NCBI GenBank assembly: GCA_033807695.1
Contig: CM066301.1
Coordinates: 1,550,001-1,614,000 of the forward strand
Length of the DNA stretch: 64,000 nucleotides
From: Daedaleopsis sinensis
Lineage: Eukaryota; Basidiomycota; Agaricomycetes; Polyporales; Polyporaceae
Direction: 5' to 3'
The position numbers were made by a program, and so were the translations under genes. The notes under the pieces were generated by a model. That model did no database searches, was not told the origin of the DNA, and was given only the letters and a program-made list of their open reading frames with translations. Below are positions 1 to 11,446 of this stretch, one piece after another (the stretch's first letter is position 1; every line of letters begins with the position of its first letter).

Positions 1-4
1 AAAT

Positions 5-838
5 ATGAGCAGGGGAGGCAGAGGATTTGGAGGTGACCGTGGATATGGCGGCCGCGGAGGTATGTTCAGAATTTATGGTGCTGGCTACACGTCTCTGAGA
101 CACCATCGTTCCCTCAGGAGGCCGCGGCGGCGGCAGAGGAGGATTCCAGCAGCGAGACATGGGTCCTCCGGACACAGTACTCGGTACGTCTCCCCCCGCA
201 CACATCTGCCCCTCTGATACTCAGGCCCCCGCGACATCTAGAAATGGGCTTGTTCGTGCACGCAGTCGAGGACGAGATGCTCTGCCAGTCCTCCATGCCG
301 GACAAAGTCCCGTACTTCAACGCACCCATCTACCTGCAAAACAAATCTGTCATCGGCCGCGTCGACGAGATCCTCGGGCCCATCAACGAGGTCTACTTCT
401 CGGTGAAAATGGGCGAGGGCATGGTCGCGAACAGCTTCAAGAAGGGCGACAAGGTGTACATCGGCGGCGACAAGCTGCTGCCGATCGACAGGTTTTTGCC
501 AAAACCAAAGATTGCCGGTCAGTGCTCGCACACTTTCGCTGATTTTCCGTTTCCGTCTCATGTCTATCTGTCTAGGTGTCAAAAAGCCCCGAGGGGCAGG
601 CGGACGGGGCGGGGCAGGCGGCAGGGGACGCGGGGCGCCGGGCGGTCGGGGTGGGCCCAGAGGTGGTTTCCGCGGCGGACGCGGTGCACCCAGAGGCAGG
701 GGCGGCGGAGGCGGATTCGGTGGAGGCGGATTCGGTGGAGGCGGATTCGGCGGTGGTGGATTCGGCGGGGGTGGACGAGGTGCACCAAGGGGCCGCGGCT
801 TCGGGGGAGGCAGGGGCGGTCGTGGGCGGGGGTCATAG
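5..838 (+). CDS. GAR1: H/ACA snoRNP protein Gar1
   Basis: Gar1 is a core protein of H/ACA small nucleolar ribonucleoproteins, which guide pseudouridylation of rRNA in the nucleolus. The ATG at 5 opens an Arg/Gly-rich N-terminus ([10 protein letters not shown]). Short introns follow at about 60-115 and 183-240. The central exon (about 241-520) encodes the conserved core: [15 protein letters not shown], then [12 protein letters not shown], then [23 protein letters not shown] residues, then the [16 protein letters not shown] strand. After an intron near 521-577 the last exon is a long [11 protein letters not shown] tail ending at a TAG at 836-838. The layout (RGG, core, RGG) is exactly that of eukaryotic Gar1, and the length of about 220 residues fits. 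The gene is convergent with the NSL1-like gene. Only four bases of upstream sequence are in the window, so the promoter is missing. Confidence 0.95.
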
Positions 839-1018
839 TTTGTACGTGTGCATGCCAGATGTTGTACGAGTTCCCTCTGCTATCTTGTTCGCTTTTCCTC
901 TTCAACACCCTCTCGCCGTTGACGGGCTCCGCGTCGCAGAGCTCGACATAAGCTCGTTGGTCCAGATGATTGAGAGGAATACGGAATATGGCTACAGAAT
1001 GGGTATCAATACGGGGTG

Positions 1019-1881
1019 TTACAACTTCAGTGCTTTGATCTCCTCCGCGACAGACTTCACGCGCTCCGTACGTTCGAGTTGCACGGGGATAGCCTGTTAA
1101 GCGAAACATGAGCATGTCTCATTCATACTGCCAGCAATGAGCGAAGCACGCACCTGCTTCAACTCCTCCACGAGCGCAAAGGTTTGGGAAGCAACCTCGT
1201 CGAGCCGATCGTATGCAGCAGCTGGAACTGGACGAGGTTGAGTCGCGGAGGCAAGACCAACATGCAAATGGGCCACCCACTTTCTTCCTGGACCGCGGTA
1301 TCTACAGCCACGGCCTCTTCCAGAGCAGCGGCCTCTTCGGCATCGAGCTCTTGTTGGCTCGACAAGAGCTCTCGCATCTGCTTCTCTATCTCCTCCGGTT
1401 TGGTGCGGCGCTCCTTCGCGATCTGCAGATCCCAGCGCAGGCTCTGGTCGGACAGGGACCAGATATGGCGGTCAAAGCCTTCGTCGAAGGGTTCTGTGTC
1501 TGAGTGTGAACCGCATGAACATCTCCGGTGCTCGTTGGGGCTGGGACGCGCGGGCGAGACTCACCGACTTCGTCCTCCTTGAGATCGGACAGGTTCTGCC
1601 CGTTCACCCGCACATTCGGCCGTGCCATCTCGAATGTCTTGTCAATGAACTGCACATGGAGCCGTTTCAGAGTCTGTAATGCGCCAGCACGGTCCTACTG
1701 AACACACACGGTGCAGGTGGGCAAGGAGGGCCTGCCGGTCCTCGGCAGAGTTGTTGCCACTGAGCTGTTCCTCGAGTGCGGAGAGGGCTGCGAGGGTGTA
1801 GTTGCGTTTGATCCGTCGCCAGTCGTCGAGAGTCTCAACAGAGATACGCGGGATATCTTCTCTTTGTGAATCTAGAGCCAT
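1019..1881 (-). CDS. NSL1: Kinetochore MIS12-complex subunit, Mis14/NSL1 family
   Basis: Likely subunit of the MIS12/MIND complex, which links inner centromere chromatin to the NDC80 complex. Start is the ATG at 1881 (MALDSQREDIPRIS). Visible blocks are WRRIKRNYTLAALSALEEQL, then FIDKTFEMARPNVRVNG, then EPFDEGFDRHIWSLSDQSL followed by RWDLQIAKERRTKPEEIE. The FDE-x-x-D-R-x-W-SL block and the following W-D-x-x-I-A-x-x-RR are the family signature. A coiled-coil-like Glu/Ala-rich segment follows, then exons reading AAAYDRLDEVASQTFALVEE and AIPVQLERTERVKSVAEEI, with the TAA at 1019-1021. About five exons; roughly 200 residues, as expected. Family assignment rests on remembered motif similarity, so it should be confirmed with Pfam Mis14. 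Confidence 0.75.
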
Positions 1882-2175
1882 AGTGCCGGCGCGAACTAGG
1901 GAGGTGATGGAAGCGAAAGACAAGTGCCCACCCCCGGCGCGCGTCGCGTCCCATCGCGTCTCGTCACGCGTCGGTCACGTATGTACATACTTCGAGGTTC
2001 GATCTCAAGGTCAGGCTTGTCGTAACCACACCGTCGGCATCACAATAGCAACGGGGAACCCCAAGATAAAAAACTAATATACAGGTACAGTACAGGCCAT
2101 GGCACAAGTCGACTACTTATCCTTCCCCGTTGGAATACAACATGCACCAGGATCCGCTGGATTCGGGAATCACAG

Positions 2176-2889
2176 CTAACTCTCCCATTTTGTCTGCTCA
2201 ACAATCAACAAAACACATGAGCAGGTGTCGAGGTAGGTGAAGATGTTACGCACATCAGGATGCTGCTTGAAATCTTCATATGCTTGTCGATTGAAGAAGC
2301 TGACTTCCGACTCGTTCTCTGTTCAAAAGATATTCAGTCGCTTCTATTGGGAAGTTTCCTAACACCAGACACTTACCTAGGCCGAGAGTCACAAGAAGCT
2401 GAGACTCGTCTTCGAAGATCCACTCATCATGATCGAGGTTGATGATGAGATTGGTGGTCTATGGGCCGAGTTCAGTGACGGTCTTAGACAGTGCTAGTAG
2501 CTAGATGTACCTTAGCACCATGTGCCTTGGTGTACAGTTTCAGTGTATCTATGAATGCAGTGAGCAACTCGCCCACACAAGCGGGGATAGAATAAGCTCA
2601 CCAAGGACTGCGTTACGATATGGCTTCCATCCAGGCTGAGTCTGCATTGCTAGGAGAATTACTCGGTTCGCGGTGCCACAAAGCAGATGTAGGGACGACT
2701 GCGAGCGTTACCTTGTCTCACTTTGTCCTTGAGCTGACCGACGGTAGTTTCCTCAAGATTGACATGGTGGAGCACGAGACTCTTTTCTGTGCGATATTCG
2801 AAGGATTTGATGACACGGATGGTGAGCGTTGCGTCTGTCTTTGGCAGAGAGAGATTTGTGGGTGTGTCTGAGATACCGTCTGAGGCCAT
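2176..2889 (-). CDS. UPF0538 (C2orf76-like) protein
   Basis: Conserved small eukaryotic protein of unknown function related to human C2orf76. The ATG is at 2889 (MASDGISDTP). Exon 1 reads TLTIRVIKSFEYRTEKSLVL then HHVNLEETTVGQLKDKVRQ, matching the N-terminal TIRLIRSFE...NL...T block of the family. Later exons give GWKPYRNAVL, DTLKLYTKAHGAK, NLIINLDHDEWIFED, and ENESEVSFFNRQAYEDFKQH followed by P, the last matching the family's E-x-E-x-x-FF...YEDYK end. The TAG stop is at 2176-2178; the residues after HPDVR may be intronic or a lineage-specific tail. Faces the GH3 gene head to head across about 490 bp. Confidence 0.8.
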
Positions 2890-3378
2890 GGCTGCTGCAG
2901 ATGGGGGTCAACTGCACGAAAGAAATCCTGCTTGATATCGAGACCTTTGTATTCGGAGGAGGAGCCACAACATTCATGACGATGCTAGAACGACTCGGCC
3001 AACGCCGATCGATCTCGCCTCGGGCGTCTGGGTGGTTTGTCATCGTCGACGGCGACCTGCGCCTGTGCCCACGGTTGGCCCGTGCCATCACCGCCGCCGA
3101 CTCACGACCTAGCGGGTCGGAGACCGCTCATATTGAGCGAATTCACGGCTATGGCAGCGTACGGCATAACGAGCGTGGTATACGCCTATGCTCTGCTTTC
3201 TTCCACGGCCCGTGTCATGCTTATAGACTCTTCCGAGGTTTATCCGTTTAGACCCTCCTACTAAATAGCTTGAACATTTCCCGCAGTGTTCTTTGCCTCT
3301 CTCAACCACTCCTCTGAGAGGTCCGACTCCCAGACCGACTGACTTTATATCCACACTCTAGCTCCCTTCCTAGCCACA
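2890..3378. promoter_or_regulatory. Divergent intergenic region, C2orf76-like / GH3
   Basis: About 490 bp between two divergent start codons. No convincing coding exon is visible in either strand; the short ORFs here lack conserved blocks and proper splice partners. It must hold both promoters. No clear TATA box was seen. A pyrimidine-rich stretch precedes the GH3 start (about 3290-3378). Confidence 0.5.
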
Positions 3379-6300
3379 ATGTCGCGCGATTTTCTGAACG
3401 CCTCCGTCTCTGACCTCGTCTCAAAGCTCTCTACTGACGAGAAGATCGCCCTTCTCTCTGGGCCAAACTGGTGGAATACTAAAGCAATAGAGAGACTCGG
3501 CATTCCTGCCATTCGCATGAGCGATGGTCCGAATGTCTGTCTGTCTAGCTTTAATGTTCTCCTCACGCTCTGAGCCTCCCTTTCGTCGTCAGGGTGTCCG
3601 TGGTTCATCTCACTTTGTCTCTACCCCTGCCCAATGCCTCCCGGTGAGTCTACCTGCCCATAGATGCCGCCAGGGAGCTTATTAGTGGTCCATAAGTGCG
3701 CCACTTCCATGGCCTCGACCTTCGACCCCGATATCCTCTTCAAAGTAGGTGCTTTCCTCGGCGAGGAAGCCAAGATCAAGTCCTCGGTTATTCTCCTTGC
3801 ACCCACCTGCAACATCCAGCGCAACCCGCTTGGAGGCCGTGCCTTTGAGTCCTTCTCAGAGGACCCTCACCTCTCAGGTAATTTGTCCGCTAATTATGCT
3901 TATGAAAAACGTCTAATATCGCTATCTAGGTACCATGGCCGCGGCCTATGTTCAAGGTCTCCAGGCTCAAGGGGTCGCGTCCACGATCAAACACTTTGTC
4001 GGAAACGACCAGGAGCACGAGCGCACAGCCGCGGACTCTGTCATGTCTGACCGTGCTCTGCGCGAAGTCTACCTCTACCCGTACGTCTATTCATAGTACA
4101 TGGATATTCCTAGCTGACGGTCATTCCTGGCCTCTCTAGTTTCATGCTCGCTCAGAAGAAGGCCCAGCCGTGGGCTTTCATGACTTCGTATGGGTCTTCT
4201 TTCAATTATGCCTGCTTCCTCTCAACCTGGACCGCCTCAGATACGGGAGAATCAACGGAGTGCATTGCCCGGAAAACCCGACCCTTCTCCAGGACATCCT
4301 AAGGAAGGAATGGGGCTTCAACGGCATCGTCATGAGCGACTGGTATGCCTTCTCCGCGGCCCCGAATCTCCCGCCATTTCTCACAGCCTATTTGTAGGTT
4401 CGGCACATACAGCGTCGACCTCGCGATCAACGCCGGTCTGGATCTGGAGATGCCCGGCCCTCCGCGGTGGCGAACCCCGCTGCTGGTCAGCCATATGCTC
4501 TCGTGCCAGAAAGTCCTGGACGCGACGCTCGATGAGCGCGTCACGCACATGCTCAACTTCATCCAGCGCCAAGCGCATCGCAACCCTGAGGTTGTGTTCG
4601 GCGACGGCAAGGAGCGCAGCCGCGACTCGCCAGAAGCGCGGCAATTCGCACGCAAGCTGGCCGCAGAGGGCATGGTGGTTCTTAAAAACGAGAGCAGCGT
4701 CCTCCCTGTTCAGGCGGGCAGGGTCAAGAAGGTTGCACTGATCGGGCCGAACGTCAAGGAGAGGGTCATCTCGGGTGGCGGGTCTGCTGCACTCAAGGCG
4801 ACCTACATCATCACTCCGTACGCCGGACTCGTGGACAACGCACCGACAGGCATCGAGATCAAGTATGAACTTGGCTGCTACGGTGAAGTTTGCAGGGACT
4901 CCTCCCAGCATCCACGGGCTGACCTGTATTTTAGCGTACAAGTACACACCGACCTTGGAAGCGTTCTTGAAGACGCCTTCAGGAGAACCGGGGTGGCTCT
5001 GTTCGTTCTACAACCACGATGAGAACGGGAACCCTGTGGGAGACTCCGTTCAAGATTACGTCTTGCAAGACACCCGTGTCAAGCTCAACGATTTCCTGCC
5101 GGTGGGCCTGACGCCGACGTGGACGATCAAGCTCCGCGGAAGCTTGACGATGGACCAAACCGGAGAGTACCAACTCGGTCTGACGGTTGCCGGCCGAGCG
5201 AAACTGTTCGTCGATGGCAAGCTGACCATCGATAATTGGACGAAGCAGCGGCCGGGTGACTTTTTCTACGGGTCAGTGCTCGTCACCATGTGCGGCCATT
5301 TTCCTTCCTCATTGGTATCATACCAGGCAAGGGACCGTAGAAGAGTTGGGCACCGTCTCTCTGACTGCGGGCAAGCCCGTCGACATCCTCGTCGAGTACA
5401 CCAACACCAAACCCCCACAGGGGCCCGAAGCTGACCGTTCGCAGCCGGCACTGATGCGCGGTGTGGTGAGCTCCTGGGTGACGCTATACGCACGTCTCCC
5501 GTTTGCTGATACTCTATCGGAAAGCGTCTCGGAGGATGCGAGAAGATCGACCCGGAAGCGGCCCTGGTAGCGGCAGAGAAGCTCGCCGCCGAGTCTGACG
5601 CTGTCATCGTCGTCGCAGGGCTCTCGCCAGACTGGGAGAGCGAGGGCTTCGATAGGCCTACGCTGGACATGCCCGGCAAGCAGAACGAGCTCATTGCGCG
5701 CGTCGGGAAGGCGAACCCCAACACGATCGTATGCCTGCAAGCCGTAAGCCTATCTCTGCCCGCCGTTGAGAACCACGCTGACGGCGTGCGCGTAGGGTTC
5801 TGCGGTGGCGATGCCATGGGTCGACGACGTCCGCGGCATCATCCAGGCGTGGTACTCGGGGAACGAGGTCGGCAACGCGCTCGCGGACGTCGTCTACGGC
5901 GCCATCAACCCGAGCGGGCGGCTCCCGCTCACGCTCCCCGTGCGCGTGCAGGACATCCCCGCGTACCCGAACTTCAAGAGCGAGAACGGCGAGATACACT
6001 ACCGCGAGGACCTGTTCGTCGGGTACAAGGGCTACGCGGCCAGAGGCGTCACGCCGCTCTTCCCCTTCGGGTGCGTGCGCTCTCCGTCCGATCCGCCTGG
6101 GAATGTCACACTGAACCTGAACTTGAACTTATTCGCTGGGTCAATGGGGCAGACACGGGCTGTCGTACACGACGTTCGCGTTCTCCGACCTCGCCATCGC
6201 GCCCGCGGCGATCCCCGCGGGCCCGGACTTCGCGCTCGAGGTGTCCGTGCGGGTGACGAACACGGGCGCGGTCGCGGGCTCCGAGGTCGTGCAGGTGTAC

Positions 6301-6561
6301 GTCGCGCTGCCCGACATCGGGCTGACGACGCCGCGCCTGCAGCTGCGCGGGTTTGCGAAGGCGCGCGACGTGCGCCCCGGGGCGAGCGCGACGGTCGTGG
6401 TGCGGCTGGACAAGTACGCCGTGTCGTGGTGGGACACGCGCGGCCAGCAGTGGAGGGCCGTGCCGGGCAGGTATGGTGTGCATGTGGGCAGGAGCAGCGC
6501 GGACATGGTGCTCGAGGGAGAATTTGTGCTGCAGGAGGGCTTCACGTGGGTAGGGCTCTGA
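3379..6561 (+). CDS. Beta-glucosidase, glycoside hydrolase family 3, with PA14 domain, cytosolic type
   Basis: Retaining GH3 enzyme hydrolysing beta-glucosides such as cellobiose. The start [20 protein letters not shown] at 3379 has no signal peptide, so the product is probably intracellular. Order of blocks: GH3 N-terminal barrel with [47 protein letters not shown] (KHF and the NDxE motif), [16 protein letters not shown], and IVMSDWFGTYS with the Asp nucleophile near residue 240. The last is split by an intron (about 4343-4398). Then come GH3 C-terminal residues ([14 protein letters not shown]), a PA14 insert ([32 protein letters not shown]), [20 protein letters not shown], then SGRLPLTLP. 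The end is a fibronectin III-like domain ([20 protein letters not shown]). About 830 residues over roughly ten exons, TGA at 6559-6561. Apparently intact. Confidence 0.93.
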
Positions 6562-6907
6562 CCGGTCGCGGGGCTATCCAGAAAGCCTTGTATCTCTATG
6601 CTTTGTACGATGATTATCAAACCTCCCGCCGGTTGACTTTACTCAAATGACTGAACACCGAGGTATATGAAAGACACGGTGCTACGGTGGTGCAGGATAT
6701 ACTAAACCCAACTTGACTGTGTTCACGAGAAACAAAACTCGGTGATGTGACTCTTAGCGTGTGCATGTATTCATATGCCATGTGTGCGAGTACTGTACAT
6801 CGAGATGACAGAACAGATGACTATAATGGAGTGGGGAAAACGGTATATAGAAGTATCGACTATCGATTAGCTACGGAGACTAACACGGCGGCATATACGT
6901 CCCGAGC
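6562..6907. other. Convergent 3' intergenic region
   Basis: About 345 bp between the GH3 stop and the stop of the RBM5-like gene. AT-richer than the flanks; contains no believable exon. It should hold the polyadenylation signals of both genes. Nothing else seen. Confidence 0.5.
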
Positions 6908-9729
6908 TCAATTCCCGTACCGCTCACGGGCCTAAAGCAAAGACACTAGTAAACATCGGTCGCAAGGCGAACGGCATGACAGCACTCACAGCGTCCTTCG
7001 CGAGGTTCACGTATCCCGTGTAGTCGTTCGCGAGCTTCGTGATGTCCTTCGCCTTGCTCGCGCCCAACCCAGCACCCGCCGCGTATATCGCGGTTTCGCT
7101 GAACGCACCGGTGGTCAGTCTGGGGTGACGTTGTGAGGTTGAAGCGACTTACATCGGGTCTACCCGCCCTTCGCCGGTCGTGCCCAAGCCTTGTCCCTCT
7201 TTCCAGCCCATCATCTTCAGCAGCTTGTTCCCGATGTTCGTATCATCCTGTCCGGGGTTGGGGGGAGGCGGCGGGGGCGGCGACGGTGCACGCGGGCCTT
7301 CGGCCTTGCGTTTGTTCTGCGGGACTTCGGCGGGCGTCGGACGCGGCACGTCGGGCTGGTTGTGCATGACCCGTCGCTCGGAGGCACGGTCGCGGTACTT
7401 GGGCTGAGACTGTTGCTCCGCTTTGGCGCGTGCGGCTTTCGCTTTCTCTCGGGCGATATCCCGGAGGTTGGCGTCTTTGTAGTTCTTCTTGTGAAGGTCG
7501 GACTCCGTGTTGTGACGCTTGAGCTGGTCGAGAGACTTGAATTGCCTTGCACAGAGCAAGCATGTCATGGCAACAGTGTCGGAATACTCGAACTCTGACT
7601 CTGTTTGCGGAGGTGTGGCTGCTCTGACGACGGGTTGGACTGGCGTAACGGCCACGGGGGCCGGAGTCTCAACCTGGGGGTTATCAGAACGGCCGCTCTA
7701 CGCGAGGAGAAGAGAGATGCCAACCTTGACAGGTTGAGGGGCAGGTACCTCTTGTGGTGCGTCGTGATGCAGGACGTCCTGAACTTGGTTCCACTTATTG
7801 ATATTGTTGACAGTCTATGCCCTGATCAGATTCGTGCCTTCATATTCCTGAGCTGGGACCATACCTTCTTGCTAGCAATCAGAGGTGCGACTCTCTTAGC
7901 GGCAGCAACTATACCAGCCGACACACGGTCAGCCAACCTGCACACATACTTGTCTCCCAGCATCGCGACAAACCCTTCGGATCTTCGGCAGCTGTCGTAT
8001 CGTTGGACGTCTCGTCGGCATCTCCCTCAGCGGCGTCATCCATAGAGAACGCCTGCGATAGAGGTACAACCTTCTTAGAGGTCCCAGATTGACCTGGTTT
8101 GTTCATAGTCAAACCGCCCTTGAAGCTGAGTGTGACGGGCTTGTCGGAGACAGGGAGAGCAGACGCCTCAGCTGCGACACCCTGAGAGGTCGTGTCTACA
8201 CCATGGTAAGTACTAGATGCGAACAAGTCGGTTCCAGACGTACCTTTCTTCTTCTTCTCCTTCTTCTCCTTCAGTACAGTGGCGACGACGGGCTTGACAG
8301 GCTCTTCAATCTTGAACTCAAGAACCGCCGCAGTCGACGCCTCGTCCCAGTACCTCACCCACACGCCCTCTGCGCCACCGAGTGCCACGGAGGACCAAAG
8401 ACAAGCGTCATCGCGCAGCGCATAGTCAGCAAGGGGTTGGAAGGAATATGGGTGCGCAAAGGAGGCGGCCACAGGACGGTCCGAGATACGGAACCCATTG
8501 GGGTGCAGTTGAGGAGACATGGTTGCTGCAAGGACCGCAGACGCGGACTGCAACCGCTGTGAACATTGTCTCTGGTGTATCAGGACACAGTACGCACCTC
8601 TATGTCCACGAACTCCACGAAAGCGAACCCCCAACTGGCCGCTGTGTTCTTGTCCTTGATGAGGATGATTCTCCGCATGCCCTTCGCGCCCTCCTTCGTT
8701 GGTCCAGCGCTCGTCTTCATGGCCTGGGCAATCGCCTGAGGGCCCGAGAGCGGATCAAGCCCGCGGAAAAGCAGGACTGGGACCTGCGTGTTCCCGATAT
8801 CCCGTGTGCCGTCGTTCATCTGGAATGGCCCTTTCGCGCGGCGGTCGGCGGGCGCGGCGCTCTGCGAGTAGTCAATCTTGATGCGCCGTCCCCCCGGCGG
8901 CGCCGGGTTCCCCGACTCAAGAGCGCGGTAGAACGCAGCGGTCGCGGTCGCGCCGTGGGAGGCAGGGGGCGGGATCTGGATGAACGGGAAGAGCGGGTCG
9001 ACGAAGGCGCGCGCGTGCTCGGTGCTTGTGAACTGAGCGAAGCCGAACCCTTTCGAGACACCTGTAGCGGTGGTTTGAGGGGGCGACGCAGCGGTCACGC
9101 GCGGTTGTCGCGGCAGGAAGGGGTGGAGAGAAAGAAGACGTCAATGCACTGCGGTACGCTATGAAGGAGGATGGGGCAAGTGCCTGTAGATCTGTCTCGG
9201 ATTATGGTGACCGACTCTATGCTGCAGCCGTTGCTCGTGAGGTATGCTTGCATCTGGGCATTCGGGCGTTAGGGTACGTGTGAGCGTCAGGAGCTCGAGA
9301 GAGGGCTGCGGGGATATGGGGCCATTGAGGTGGGACGTAGGAACTCACGTCGGATTCGGTGAAGTCGGGTTCAAGTCCTAGGAAGATAACGTGTGGACTG
9401 GGTTCACTGGGGACGAGGCGTTTCTTGTTGTACACGCCTCCGCCTTTCTGTTGGCGGTCGTCCTGGTAGAAACCTCCCTGGTCGTAAGACTGACGGTTGT
9501 CGTAGCCGGAGTCGTCGTATCCTTGCGACGCGTCGTAGCCCTAGCATATCTGTGATGAATGTGAGGTAGAGATTACAGCGAAATGACTACTCACGCCGTC
9601 GTTGTACTTCCGCCGCTTACTGTCACCCCAAAACTCCTCATCTCGCATGTGGTTGTTGGGCCGAGCCCCAGGCTGCCATGAGCCAAAGTCTGCTTGTTTA
9701 CCCTTGTCCCACTCTCTGTTGTAAGCCAT
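6908..9729 (-). CDS. RBM5/RBM10-like RNA-binding protein (RRM, zinc finger, G-patch)
   Basis: Probable pre-mRNA splicing regulator. The ATG at 9729 gives MAYNREWDKGKQADFGSWQP. A Tyr/Gly/Asp-rich stretch precedes the first RRM (SPHVIFLGLEPDFTESD ... SKGFGFAQFTSTEHARAFVD). A linker then leads to a second RRM-like block (VPVLLFRGLDPL ... ASWGFAFVEFVD). A lysine-rich region follows, then a C2H2 zinc finger (MTCLLCARQFKSLDQLKRHN), then the RBM5/10-type segment YRDRASERRVMHNQ. A G-patch closes it (IGNKLLKMMGWKEGQGLGT ... GAGLGASKAKD). The last exon, after an intron at about 6927-6985, ends ARERYGN with TGA at 6908-6910; the RERY ending is also found in RBM5/10. About 800 residues, eight or more exons. 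Divergent from the complex I subunit gene, only 113 bp between starts. Confidence 0.87.
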
Positions 9730-9842
9730 GATGTGTGAGGAGAGGGAGAAATTCAGGGAGGGAGGCCAAAATGAGTGATCGTCGTGGTTAGAGGACAAGT
9801 GGTGGGCGCCTAGTCCGGTCAACGACTGTGACTGCATCCACC

Positions 9843-10327
9843 ATGGCCGGACACGGTGCGCATACTCCGCTTGCTCTTTCACGCAGTTGTTGATCGTTCA
9901 TTGTACTTATGCAGGATACACAAAGGTGACTGACTGTGATAAAGATGTTAGAGAAAGAGTAGAACGCTAACAATGGCGAATAGCTGGACCCCGCCGTTGA
10001 GCGGTGGAACGACATGGTGCGTCCAGGACCTGCTGCTCACTCGAATCACCCTCTCATCTTCCTCCTATTCATTCTGCAGCGCGAGGCGGTGTACAAGCAC
10101 TTCCGCTTCAATACCCGGACAGCACGACAATCTATCCTGGGCATGATTGTCTTCCCCGTGGCCGTCTTCGCGCTCTCATACAATCAAGACGTGTGTCGGG
10201 TTTCCTTCCCTTGCTACCGCACTACTCATGTTCTGGATTGCAGATGAAGTGGGACTGGACAGCCAAGCGCAAGACCGAGTCATTGGCACGCATTGCGCCC
10301 GCTCCCGCTGCAGAAGAGTCAGATTGA
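9843..10327 (+). CDS. Mitochondrial complex I accessory subunit, B15/NDUFB4 type
   Basis: Small membrane-arm subunit of NADH:ubiquinone oxidoreductase. Three or four exons: MAGHGAHTPLALSR from the ATG at 9843; LDPAVERWNDM (about 9983-10015); REAVYKHFRFNTRTARQSIL then GMIVFPVAVFALSYNQD (about 10079-10191), containing one hydrophobic segment; and MKWDWTAKRKTESLARIAP to the TGA at 10325-10327. The D-P-A-x-E-R-x, Y-x-HFR-x-x-x-RTA-x-x-SILG and WDW-x-x-KR blocks are those of fungal B15-type subunits. About 90-100 residues. Shares a 113-bp divergent promoter with the RBM5-like gene. Confidence 0.8.
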
Positions 10328-10398
10328 GGGGAATTCATTAGGGGAACTGTGGTCCTCGTATGCTATGGTACAGTGTGTATCGCTCTGCCAAACGGATT

Positions 10399-11190
10399 CT
10401 AAAACCTCTTGCATAACTCGATCGCGACCTTACACCCCGTGCCGACTATGGTGCTGAGGAGGGCATGCGCTGGGGCCTTCTGGGAGTCGTGCTCTACAGC
10501 AATGTCTAGGTGCTCAAGTTCGTCGTCTCTAAACTCTTTAATGACGTCCTGAAGAAGAGGCACGCTCGGGTGGTCCTGCGGGAGCTTTTCGAATGCCTTA
10601 AGTTGACTACAAGGCTGGTCAGCGGGCCGCCAGATAGAGACAGCAGGTACGCTACGCACTCGTCGTAGTGTTCCCCAATCACGGTCTCGACGGCTTCCGT
10701 ACATGCCATGGCCGCCTCCTTCCCCATTAACGCGGTGACGGCTCCAAGGCCATACCCGCCTATACGGGCGACCTCCCAGAGCAATGTTGGGCGGACGTGG
10801 TGCTGGAGCTGCAGCTTGTTCATCACAGCCAGGTGCTTCTTCTCTTGATCCCACATATCCTGTAACACGTCGTCAAAATGGAGACGAGGAGGAGGATACC
10901 ACTGCGCTTGCTTGGATGAGAGGACCAGTCGCTGGGTCACGGCCGAGGACGTCATGTTGACCTTTGTATATCCAATTTGCTGCTAGTTCGCCCGCCTGGT
11001 CTACCCTGAGAGCGCTCTCGAGCTCGTTGCGCAGTGCTGGCGAAATGTTGTGTGGGGTTGAAGTAACTGAAGCCTCTTGTGAACGGGCAGGATCGAGGTA
11101 TATGCTGGAAGGGGTGGCTGCGGTGGCCAGCGTGCGGCGAGCAGAGACAAGTACTGGACTAAGTGATGTTGCGCGAAACGCTGCGAGCAT
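10399..11190 (-). CDS. COQ7: 5-demethoxyubiquinone hydroxylase COQ7
   Basis: Di-iron monooxygenase that hydroxylates demethoxyubiquinone in ubiquinone biosynthesis on the mitochondrial inner membrane. The ATG at 11190 opens an Arg/Ser-rich presequence ([20 protein letters not shown]). The core carries [52 protein letters not shown] and [17 protein letters not shown]. These supply the E...ExxH...E...ExxH iron ligands (Glu of DQAGE, ExxH-type EKKH, Glu of EAVE/IGEH, DELEH). Ends [13 protein letters not shown] at 10399-10401. Three exons; about 235 residues, as expected. A longer upstream in-frame ATG exists at 11277 but would put a hydrophobic stretch before the presequence, so 11190 is preferred. 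Confidence 0.93.
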
Positions 11191-11446
11191 GCCGTCCAGA
11201 TGTGTCTCGACAGATATTATGAGGCTGAGTAGCGTACAGAGTGATTGTAGAGGAAAGCAACCGCTCCCCACTGGCACTCAAGGTACGGTCGGTATCCTGA
11301 TCGGGAATGCATGATGACATAATACACGCGATCCAATTATCGGTCCGGGGGACGAGCGCGTCTGTGGCGGCAGGTTCGCATTACAACCACAGCAACTGTC
11401 TTTGTCGTCTCCCACCGCACCACTCGTCCGCATCTCTTCATCGGTC

